DNA from: Apostichopus japonicus | Taxonomy: Eukaryota; Echinodermata; Holothuroidea; Aspidochirotida; Stichopodidae | DNA: 60,000 bases | Assembly (NCBI RefSeq): GCF_037975245.1 | Contig: NC_092568.1 | Span: 17,381,001-17,441,000 of the forward strand | Direction: 5' to 3' | Shown here: piece by piece, positions 1 through 11,700 of the stretch | Layout: every line of letters starts with the position of its first letter | How positions within the stretch are numbered: the first letter of the stretch is position 1 | Position numbers and translations under genes: made by a program | The notes under the pieces: generated by a model | The model's database searches: none | Seen by the model: the letters and a program-made list of their open reading frames with translations, nothing else | Told to the model about the DNA's origin: nothing

Positions 1-1789
1 GTATGAGTGTGGTGGTACTTGAATGGGATGGTGATAAAGGACAAGTGGGTTACATGGGAGATTGTGCAATGGGGGACGGTGGTTGGGGAAGGGGGAGTAA
101 AGTGTGCAATCAAAGGAAAAAGGAAGCACTAACTTTTGCCACATTTGAGTTCTCATATGCAATCTATAATAGATATTTGGCTAGAGGGCCAATGTTGATA
201 AGTAATGGAGGGAGGGGGGGGGGGTTGGGAGGGATGGAAGGACTAGCATGAGAGTGTGTAATGGTGGAAGGGGAGGTATAAGTTATGTAATTTTAAACAA
301 ACCCCTCAAGGAGGCTATGACATTCTGTTCCTTTCAAGGCTACCATAACAATTGACATGAACGGAGTATCTGCATTCTGGATAGGTTAAAGTCTCACCTT
401 GAAGAGCCAGGGAGAGATAAGCTGGAGGGGTGGAATGTAGTCCGGAGGTGGTGGGGTGAATAAATTATTTGTTGAGATGCCGAGGTTGTCCCTCAACTAG
501 AAACAGGAATAAAAAAGAAAAATAGAAGACTATTATATACCCTACTTCATAAATTCTGCAGTTTGTGTTACCCTAAGAAACTGATATCGTATCTATCCGT
601 GAAGGGGAAGATCGGAATCGGAAGAATTTCTGTGATTACGGAATGTAAAAATATGTCTAGATAATTTAGTAATTTATGCTACAGTAGGTCCAATCTCGTT
701 AATACGCTACAAGGGTTTCACGCTATGTTCCATTTCATGATATGATGTTCTCCTCGTCACCTCCGAAAAGGTACTTTCAACAACACACTCGCGTAATTTA
801 TCTTCCTGATGTTAACAAGAAATGTTTCTTCCCAAAGCTGAAAGGGAAAAATGAATTCTATTTTCTGCAAAAATTGGATTTATTTGATAAAAAATCAAAT
901 TGTTAATTGGCCATTCCAAGGTAGGCTTAAAGCATAAAAAATTATGGCACTATATATGCAATCAATTAATAACTCATATTCCAGATAAACCATAGAGGAA
1001 AGAGAAAGTTAAATAACAAAACTATCAACTTCTTTAAATGTATGTCAACTTGATGTTCCAATGAAATGCTGGAAGCCATGCTTCATGAAGTATTCCTTTC
1101 ATGAAGTATTCCTTTCATGTATTTTTGCCATTTTGATCACTTCAGTCAGTTGTAGCTGTACTTATTTATGTTCTTCAGATACTCACAATGGAATGGCAGT
1201 TCAACTAAATATGACAGAGAAAAAGCATTTCCTTTTGATCTGATTTTACTACCGTTTCACCTAATAATGTCAACTACACACACATGAAATCAGTTCTGCC
1301 CCTTTCAGGTTTGAAAATACTGGACTCATAGTCCAACAAATAAAGACACGGAAAATGCAGTTCATCTATTTTAATAACTAATGTTTCATAAACCTAACCT
1401 TTTTCTCAGGGAAATAACTTATTGTTCAAATATTGTATAGCAATTTGGAGAGTAAACAAGTTTTGGCAAATATGCAATGACTGAAATAATAAGCTTGGTC
1501 AGTGTGTCCACGATATACTACGATTGGCCCATTTTGAATCGAGGATAATGCTATGCCATATTGAATAAAATACTCCATGTTTCTAGGGGCTTTTTTTACA
1601 TTCTTTTTTGTCAATTTAACACATTAGTTCTAGACCAACTAAAAAAGCACAAGAAGGAAAATATACACAATTTTTCCTCTACATGTCCTCTACTGTCTAC
1701 TACGCTTTTACAAACCATCTCGCCAAGTTTGATCATCATTTTGATTGCCGTTATCAGATGCGACTGCAACGTCTGAGAACGGAACTGAC
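1..1789. other. Partial intron, no gene seen
   Basis: Intron following exon 22 on the minus strand. Bases 1-280 are G- and purine-rich on the + strand with a G run near 213. An 18-bp unit (TTCATGAAGTATTCCTTT) is repeated in tandem near 1081-1119. No further RALGAPA exon was recognised. Confidence 0.6.
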
Positions 1790-1974
1790 CTTTGCCAACT
1801 GTTGCCATAGATCCCACAGACACTTCATGACTTGTGCGTGGTGGCCTGGGTTCTTGATCTTGTTAATGTCACCCAGTGCCCCTAACATCCTCCTCCATAT
1901 AATCACCGCTGAATCCGATGACCATCCCAACTTGGTGCCACCGGAGACGACACTTAGCTCGGTCCGATAGAATA
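1790..1974 (-). CDS. RALGAPA1: RALGAPA exon 22 (conserved central block)
   Basis: Acceptor CCACCAG, donor GCAAAG|GTCAGT; 2 nt plus 61 codons, ending in phase 0. It reads [12 protein letters not shown], then [22 protein letters not shown] and [10 protein letters not shown]. The match to C-S-V-M-A-G-G-T-L-T-G-W, V-M-W-R-R-M-L-G-I-L-G-D-V-N, I-H-A-Q-V and L-C-E-L-W-Q-N-L-A-K is very strong. Last exon in the window; the gene continues left of base 1. Confidence 0.97.
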
Positions 1975-2679
1975 CTGGTGGGGGGTCAAGTGTCAAAAGA
2001 GAAAGATATAAAATTTCCACACACAAAAAAAAATGTAATAATATGAGCTCTATCTGAAGTTGATAAAAGTGAGAGGACTGGAAATAACACAGCTTTTAGG
2101 TCATCAGGATATATGATACATTTATTTGCATTAAATGATCTCACCTTCATTTTCCAAATCCAATATATATTAAAATTGCAACGGTTAACACATTCTTATA
2201 TTGGTTTCACAATTTAAGGCAGCTCTGTTTACTTACGGATTAACGTAATTCCTTTTCAAAGCGCAAAGATGATCTCCATATATATAATCTGTTAACTTTG
2301 CATATATATGACCTGTTCCTTCATGCATAAATGTAATATGTTTTCCATTCACAAATATCATCTATTTATTGTCCATACCTGTGATCTGCTTGTCTCTTTT
2401 GTTCCTGTCATATGTTTAATTTGCACAAATGTGACCTGCTTATGCTCCATAACCTATGATCTGTTTGTTCTCTGTATCTGTCATATTTTTAATCTGTACA
2501 ATGGTGATCTGTTTATTCTCCTTATCTGTAATATGTTTAATCTGCATATATGTGACCTATTTTGTTTTAATATTCTGTCTTCCATCTATATTTTGGTTTA
2601 AATTGTATATAAAGCAATCTGTTTTCTGCACACAAAATTAAGCTATCGTCAATGCACACCTTTAACCCGTTTAATACTA

Positions 2680-2759
<80 letters not shown>

Positions 2760-5700
2760 GATATATATATATAGATATATAGATGTGATCCATGTTCAAT
2801 GCATATAAAGTGTAGCCTGTTTTCTAAGCTTTAAGTAACCTGCTTATTTACTATTCTCTTAATAAGTGCAATCCGTTTTCTTTCATGGACTCTATATAAT
2901 ATAGGAGGAAGTGTAGACAATGCTAATACCTTCTGCGCTTTCCTCTATTTGTGCCTCCTGAAGGCTTCCCATTTCACCCTCGAGAGAGAGCGCCTGGGAG
3001 GGTGTGCTTGGCTCTGAGTGAATGAAATAAGGTAAGACGGTCGGCGAGAGGTCCGCACTGAGGTCCTCCAGGAAGGTGGAAGGGGTGATACTATTAGAGT
3101 CCATCGAGGTAGAAAGGTGCGAGTCGGCAGTGTGGACGCTGAGGGAACTCTCTAGGCTGATCCCATCGGGCGGCTGGAGGCCGTGGAGATCGGGTGTGTC
3201 GACGGAATGGTTATCATCCAGGAGGGGGGCAGCGTCGGTAACTGGAGCAGGAGGAGGAGGACAAGAGGACAATATGAAAGATGAAAGATAAAAATCAGCA
3301 AGAAATAACAAGTCATGAAACAGGATTTTTCTCAACAAAAACTTTTCCTTTAAAAGGTCATCAGTATTTTAGGATGCTACATAAATTTTTTTTTAAAAAG
3401 GCCAAACGTTTTCAGAAGTACTTTCCCTAAAGGCTCTGAGCCTTGAAATTATTCCCAGCCATCAAGGAAGTTGTTAATATCGTAAATATCTCATTTGCGG
3501 GTATATTACTAGTTTTAACTGTGGCAGTGAAGTGATTGTTGAAATTTGAGCATGGGTGACTATCATTATCTTTCTAGCATTATTTGCAGGCAAATATTAA
3601 TGACCTTTTATAAGTCTACATAAATAGATACTTTAAACAAATATTTGTCCTGTTCCATCTCTTTTCTGGGGGCCAACAAAAAAGAAAATGACCCAGGAAC
3701 GAACTCTGAACCTTTAGAGATATTAACTCTGTCTAAGCCAGATATGTAGTTATGTGTAGTGACAAATTTCATGATTAGACTCAAGATAGAGCAAATAAAA
3801 AATGTGGCTTTTAATAACTTTTTCATCTGTGGGACAAAAAGAAGATGATTTGAGAAATTTGAAAGACAGACTTTTTTCATACACTAATACACTTTTCATG
3901 CACTTTCCATACACTAAAACATTTACACTGAAGACATCACCTTCTTTTCAGACCACTTAATAACTACACAGTTTATTTGATAAAACAGATCTACGACACT
4001 AGGTCTCCTGTGTCTTACTATTTAAAATTGTTAGAAGGTTCGAATCCCAATCATAGCTGAACGTTTATCTAGTAATCTAGGCCGAGACAAATTTAAGGTG
4101 GTGCACATTAACTTAAGCAACTGTGAGAAATCTTTGTCCATTCCTCTCTGGCCGTACCGTTAAATAGCAAGCACTGCGGATACGATCAAACAGCTCGGTT
4201 GTATTGCGAATCTACGACTACCAACAAGACGGCAGGGTGCAAGAAAATACCACCAGGTGGAGTGCATTTATGTGAGTGACCAGAGCAAATTTTCAAGGCC
4301 TTTTTTCTCTTTTCTGGTTGTCCCTCTGATAAATACACTGTAGGGGAGATGTGTAGGTTCCGTGAATAGAACACCAGCTTTGGCGCCAGTAAAACTCCCC
4401 TTCAGGGTGGATCATAAGACAACCACTATTTTTGTTATATCAGCAATGTGATGCCGGGAGATATCGATCATTTTACCTGTCTGGGGGTTCTAATGCAATC
4501 TGTTTTTGATTTAAAGAACCAGTCGTACGCTGGACGGCTTTCCAAAACAGATTTCGCTCGTCGCATCAGAAATTTGGAATTCTTGGACAATCCGACGACC
4601 GTCAAAAAATTTGCCCTGGTATTAGGCGGATTGCATATTCAAATAACAATATGCATGCTCATTGCAAACAAGGTTAACGGGTGACAGAGAGGAAAGAGTA
4701 GATAATTGTTTCATGCTTTCGGCGGTCTTCTATGCAAATGCCATCTACTGTAGAAATTCAGCCATATTTGATACAACTATGACCAATCTTCTAAAATACA
4801 TAACGATTTAAAAGAAATGATACTGAGTTTGTACTTTACAATACAGGTATGTATAATGCTCCACACAAAATGTCTTTTGAGAAAGAGTTTAACTGTCTTG
4901 CTGTAAGAGATGTGATACAAAAGGAACTTGTTTGGGGAACATCCAGGTGTAGATCCAGGGTAGGAGGTGGGGTGTGGGTGGGTCTACTCCCACCCCCACC
5001 TTTTCAATCCCACACAAAAAAGTAACAGTAATTATTTGGAGACCCTTGTGTATAAATCAAATTATAGGCCCAATTCATAGAGTAAATATACCTCAGAATT
5101 AACCATTTCAAGTCCCTTTTTTTTGGCGGAGGATCTCCGGGTCTCCCTTCAACGATCCCATGGGCACATCCCCCCTCTTGTTTAAACTCTTGGACCCGCC
5201 CCCTTACATTACTCAAAGAGTACTCTGCAATGCTCACATGCATTAAACACGAATGCATCACTGCAATTAAATATGAGTTATTATTAGTCCATGAGCACAC
5301 TTTGATAAAAAAATTAAATGAAACATTATCAGACAAATCCTTCACCGTACGAGATATTTTACAAAATTATAAATGATTGATTATTCAAATTATCTAGGTG
5401 TAAACGACTGCAATATTTGTTCTGTTTATGCAGAGATACACACAGTGAATGAAAAAACATGGAATGCCCCAACTTAAATATAGAAAGCTCCTGTAGATTC
5501 TACCACAGTAAAGATTCAGTCAAGTTTGCTCTTATTCCGATCATCCCAATACATATCGCTTTGAGACTTAATAATGATCCACAGGCTGGTCGACCCCACA
5601 CAAAATACCAAGATTGAACATCTCACCAATACATTCACATCACCCCTGAGTGATTCTGACCTCTTGTAGATTATTACAGAGATGCCAACCTCTTGACACA

Positions 5701-8700
5701 AAAAAACAGACTGAATATCCTAAAAAAAATCAGATTTTGGAGAGAAAAATCAGATTTTCACGAAAACTTGACACTACCACTGGCCCGTTGGCCCCGGGCC
5801 AGTAAAATGTCATGAAAATGTTTTACTGGTAAGAACGGGCAAGTAAAATGTTTGCTTTTTCATTAACATTTAATGAGGAAATTGTAAAGCTGCCAATTCC
5901 GCGTACTTCCCGCCCATGTAGGCTCGTTGTTCAACGTGTTTGTCGGGGTTTCGGGGGTTTCTTGTACATGTTTCTATGCGATACCGCTTCCTTAAAAAGA
6001 AAAAAAAGAAAAAAAAAACCCTTTTTTTTTTTGGAAAGATGAAAAATCGTATTTCAAGAGGCAATATCGTATTATCGTATTTCACTTGTTTTATAGTACT
6101 AAATACAATAAAATCGTACTGGTTGGCATCTCTGTTATTATCAAACAGATCATCCAGTACTGATCATATTGATCAGCCAGCCATCATATGATCATCTACA
6201 CAGTAATTACATCCAGACTAATCATCCCCCCCCCCCCCAAAACAAATCGTTTCCAGATTCACAATCCCCAGACTGATCGACCTGTACAAAATCCCCAGAT
6301 TGAACATCTCAACACATTCAGGTCACTCCTGAGTAATCTGACAACCTCTTGCAGATCACCGTCAAACAGATTATCCAGTACTGATCACACTAATCTCAAT
6401 ACAGATTATTTCTAGATTCACGATTTCCAGACTGATCTACCTGTAAAAAATCCCAAGATTGAACATCTCGATAAATTCACATCAATCCTCATTGCACTGA
6501 CCTCTTACAGATCACTGTCACACAGATCATCCAGTACGGATTACACTTATCTCAATACAGATTGCTTCCAGATTGATGATCCCCAGACTGATCTACCTGT
6601 ACAAAATCCCCAGATTGAACATCTCATTCACTTCAACCTTCAGTTCTCTGACAACCTCTTGCAGATCAGTCAAACAGATCATCCAGTACTGATCTCACTA
6701 ATCTTAATACAGATCACTTCCAGCTTGATGATCCCTAGGCTGATCTACCTCAAACAAAAATCTCAAGATTGAACATCATCCCAGACTGATCGGACAACCC
6801 AGAGCTGATCATTGTCAAACTGATCGTGTCCACATTGATCACCTCAAACTTATCACTTTTTAAGGACGAATCCTAACCAATCATTTCCCACATGGAGAAT
6901 TCCTGAACCGACATCTTCAGACCAGATGTTTCCAGCGACAAATTCCTAAAAATGGAGATTGTCAAAACTGATATTTATCCCAAGTCAAATCCTCCTGACA
7001 CTGACCACACAATATTCTCTTCCTCTAACTACTCCTTCATTGTTTCATGCAATTAAAGGCATCTAGGTTGAAGCTGCTATTAAAGTGCAAATCAAACAAA
7101 ACCAAAGACAAAATCAGTCCTTATTCTTCCATTTAAAATTCTACTGCGTGTTTATCAAAGACCTCCTTGGCAATTGAGTAGAGTTTTGAGGAAAATTCCT
7201 TGTTTTAGTGAGGAAAGATTAAACACAAACAAAGTGGGATATCTTTAGGTCCATGCAAGAGAAGAAAAACCATGCACTGAAAATAAGAACAGTCCGAAAC
7301 GTGAAAGGGTGAATATAGTAAAGTTAGTCCAAAACTATTCCAAAAATTGCCATGTTTTTAGTGTTTAAAGTTGCCTTGGCAACATTTTCAATTTATCGAC
7401 CAATGAACACTTATGGATTAAAACTTCACAGATATATACTGAACCCAGGAAATTTTTTAATGTTATAATTTTTCTACAGGAAAATGAATGAAATGCAACC
7501 AATAAATACCAAAACCTCCCGAGCACCTTTCCTGAATATAACCTCTACCATCCCAATCTCTCAAACAGAATTGAAATAAACATAAACAGGAAAAAATTGA
7601 AGTAAACAAGGAACTATATGACATGCATGGGAAGTTGTTATCAATTTTATAAGAGGAAGGAAGAAAGGAATAATACTTTGGGGGTGGGGGGGAGGAAGAT
7701 ACAAAGTATTCTGGAAGCAATGAACATCACTCTCTCAACACTTGCAATTTCAACATAATTTTAACAATTGGTTACATTATTAAAATAAACCTCTGAAACA
7801 ATCTGCAAAAAAAAAAAAAAAAAATTGGCAGTATCTAAGGAACGATGATTTTCATAGCCAAGGAAATCTTTCAAGCAGTGTTGCTGGTCTTTAAAACAAA
7901 AGCAATATTTAACCTTTTAAAAGTTTGATTTCTACTGCTAATATTCTTGGTTCCATGCTAGATGGTGCCTCTTAAGTGGTCGGCTGCATTGCCGGACGAT
8001 TTTTGCATGCTTTAATGGATAAATATTTTACCAGTTAAACAAAATTATTTTGAGTTTTTTTCAACATTTTAATCCTCTAACCTGTTAAACCAGACTCTTA
8101 CAGAAACATCAATGTTTCAGGGATGACAATTGCTGTTGGCATAGTAGTTGACAAGGTAGTTAAAATTAACCGTTAAAAGCCAACATGACTAACTCTTGCA
8201 GAAGTACTCCACTCCACCAAAAAGCAGAATATACTCTAAATGAATTCAACTTCCTGTTTCAAGTTCACACCAAATGTGACACAAAAATGGCCACAAAAAA
8301 AGAAAACAAAATATTAAGAAGTATCAAGGACTTCAACGACACTGCAAAGATGTACCTTGGTGGTTAAAACTGACTTGTGCATGATGTACCATGCTTCAGG
8401 TCATGGCCAGAAACAAACAGAATTGATACAAAAAAATATATATGCCGAATGCAAGAATAAATGATGTTTCCCATAGCATAACGGGCCTTGGTGACGCATG
8501 CATTGGGTTTCGTAACGGTGCTTCAACTTACATCCAAAGTGAACAGCTCTCCCTTCTATAGAGGCCAAAAGCCAGGCAACAGTTGGCCAAAAACATCCTT
8601 TAAGATACGTAAGGAAACATAATCAATGCTGAGGATTTTGTGTTTCTTGGACTGGATTTTATATGTGCCAATTAGTAAAATAGATGCAGAGGACCAAAGT

Positions 8701-11700
8701 ATCACTTGGTTAATGATTAGTACTGAGCAAATCTATCGTTTAAAATCACATTAAATATAAACAAGAAGGCATCTGGTAGTCTGAAGAAGTACCCACATAT
8801 GCATCAACCTTCACCCTTCCCCTTCCTCCCTATATTCAAGCCAAGCAGCTTCAATCCCCCGACTAGGAACGGTCAAAGCAAAAAAAAAGCGAAATCTTAA
8901 ACGATCTAAAACACAAGATCTTGCCATTTGTTTTCCTAGTAATAATGATGACAGATATATTCCTGTTTTTCTCATTTTGTCCTCTTTTTATAGTCATGAA
9001 TGAGTAATTTCACTGTTACCTCCTCAGCTGAGATTTATATACAGAACAAACCTTGTTTGAAATTCCCTTACATCATCTCAGTCCGGGAGAGAAACATAAA
9101 CAAACAACGAAGTGAAGTCGAGAATAGAAATCTTACAGCGTAGAGAAATGACTGCTGTTGACGATGGTAATACAAAGAATATTGAAAAGAGAGGACTGGC
9201 AAATATTGATGAATAAAATGATACTGACATGCAAGACCATCTAGATGACGTGCTACAGACGAGGTACGATAACGAAGAATGAAATGAAACACCATGCAGT
9301 TACTGCCTGCCCGACATGATCTCAACAGACTGTCACATTTACAAATGACCAAACCTTTGTCATTGTATCGATAAAATATACTTGTATCCCCCGGAAACAA
9401 CCACTTTCTAAGATACATTGTATAAATTATATTAATATGGCAGATTGATTGCTGAGAGGGGAATATGATCAATCGGACTGTACCTTTTTGATTTAGAATA
9501 GCTGACCAGTTATCTATCATAAGTATGTTCCACTTTAAGCCAGATTCACTCAAAATCTATCATAAAAACATTCCCCCCTTATTGTGGGGCATTAATTGCC
9601 TGTAGTCAGCCCCAGTAGAAGTATTAAATGACATTTGAGTTCTATATTAAAACAGAGGAGGCTAGGCTAGGTAACTGCTACTGGGAATGTGTGGTAGGTC
9701 TAGGTTGATCCTGATGTTTGGTTTGTACCAATTCCCACAATTATAGAAAATGTACAGCACTTTACAAATATTTAATATTTTAGATATAGTTATAAAAGGT
9801 ATCATACTTCTCTTACCTTCTTTCAAATAATATGTTTGATGTAAAGATAACAGTGAACAGTATAATTTAATGCAAACAAGGCAAGTTAAGAACGTACGTT
9901 CATTATTAACAAAGGATCTCATTCGTATAAAGAATGTTGGTAAAAAAAAATTATGAGTCTGTAGGGATCAGATTTATAGTCGAATGGAAGCTGCATTGCA
10001 TTTTAAACCATATAATGTTTCAATCCACCGTATCATAGTAGACAGTAAAAGAAAGGAAAAATTTAAAATGAATATGAAAACAGGACAGAGCTAGGTGTAC
10101 ACTGAAGCATGCTAGGGTGAAGGAAGCTGGACTAGAGAGGGTTCAGACAAAGAAAGGCCATGCTTCTTTCTTTTTACCTGTTAGAGGTACCTCATTCTGA
10201 TGGCTGGGTGGGAAGGTGGTAGACTTGGGTAAGGGGTCCTTAGGGGGATCTGAAAAGTGGTAATAGGGGGTGATAAAAATAGGTGCAGTGGTGGGATAAT
10301 GATTATGTAAACAGTGACATCCATAACAGTGAGACTCTTAAAAATACAACCTAAACTGATCAAAGAAATGATTTACTTTGCCCCAGAGAGAATAAAGGGA
10401 ACAAACCGATAGCTTTTAATAGGCAGAGATCAAAAGTCCAGCTAACTTCCACACGGTTGATAACAGGTGTAATTTGCATAGATTCAGTCGCAAACATTGA
10501 AACGGAATGAAATCGTTACGACTGTGGTTGGCTAATCGTCAAAAGCAATTGCCAGTGTCATTTTGGCTATGTATCACAAGTTAATACTTTTTCCCTTCCC
10601 CTTACTTGGCATACAATGTTTCTCAGTACACACTGTTCATATCTCTCAAACATTCTATATCTATTGCTGTTGCTATAGCAATGACAAATTGTTAACATTC
10701 TTTACTGTCATACATTCAGTCAGGCAGTTTGTACAAAAGAGGGAGGAACTACCTTTACTTGGCATGGGGAGTGGGGGTGGGAGAGGGGGCAAGATGTCAT
10801 GTCATCCAGGGGAGGAGTCGATTGGGAGAAGTGTCCCCTCCCCTTTGTAAATATTTTTGGACAACTGGAGGGTGCTTACATGCAATATGGTGCCATATAT
10901 GATGCAACTTTTGTAATAATGTTGAAGAATTTTTCACTGTTTAGGTTGTACCACACTAATAAATGTTATATATTTAAGTATTGTACACTTCAAAGTTTTG
11001 TGACATTCTCTCTGCCAGTGGGGTAGGTAAAGGAGGGGGGGGTGGGGCCTAAGGTCTGTCAATAATATACATGGTTGTGCCCCTGGTGAGGACAAAATAT
11101 AAAGATGAATGAACTTATGAAGACCATGTACATACACAGTTACATATATATATATATATATATAAAGAGAGAAAGAGGGAGGGAGTGCAGTGATGAGTTA
11201 CAAAATGAATACATAATTAGTCATGTGACACTATAGAGCTTTAACGATTGGACGAAAGGAAATTCAGCCCATCTGCAGATGCTGCTTCAGGAGAGATGGT
11301 TATCTTAAAAAACCCGCAATACAACCTTACCTGCTTGAGACTGCACGGATTCTCGATTAACTGGAGGGAAGGTGGTGGATTTTGGCAAGGTTTTTTGAGC
11401 AGGTTCATGTTTGGGCTCTAAATAACATAAAATTAAAGCGGTTAGGATATGAAGTGATGGCACTGAGCTTTATATTTATGATATATTTTAAACTGCGAAT
11501 GGGAAAACCAAAAAAAATGAGCATTATTTGTCAGTGATGTATAGATTGCACTGTGATTATTATATGACAAAAAAAAATGATTGTTAGTAGATATTTACAT
11601 CCTGTCGGTGAAGGCTGAAGTTTTTTTGGTCACAACAAGTTTCCAACTTCAGAAACTTGTTTGAGACAAGTCCTCTTGCAAATGTTAGAAGCTATCATGG

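Larger units (their letters stand above)
1975..2929. other. Intron between exons 21 and 22
   Basis: Holds a degenerate 48-bp minisatellite (2385-2570) and a long TA microsatellite (2681-2785). No gene seen. Confidence 0.7.
3242..10177. other. 6.9-kb intron between exons 20 and 21
   Basis: Holds a dispersed repeat copy (4940-5180), the 5515-6860 satellite-like array with a nested MITE, a CpG-richer open patch (4448-4684) and an unassigned 161-codon minus-strand ORF (9068-9553). From 6900 to 9060 and from 9600 to 10177 I see only AT-rich intronic sequence. Confidence 0.65.

Noticed and set aside
1061-1243. 60-codon + ORF with a hydrophobic N-terminus
   Set aside because: The start overlaps an 18-bp tandem repeat; no conservation or splice context, within the host-gene intron.
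2308-2641. + strand ORFs of 97 and 61 codons
   Set aside because: They are translations of the degenerate 48-bp repeat; the Cys/Ile/Leu periodicity comes from the repeat.
4030-4060. B-box-like GGTTCGAATCC (possible tRNA or tRNA-derived SINE)
   Set aside because: No matching A box or cloverleaf pairing could be drawn around it; similar weak hits near 14692, 24103 and 36810 also fail.
4470-4630. Possible extra RALGAPA exon on the minus strand ending CAG|GTAAAA
   Set aside because: The open frame ends in phase 0, whereas the neighbouring junctions need phase 1, and the required frame has a stop just before the donor.
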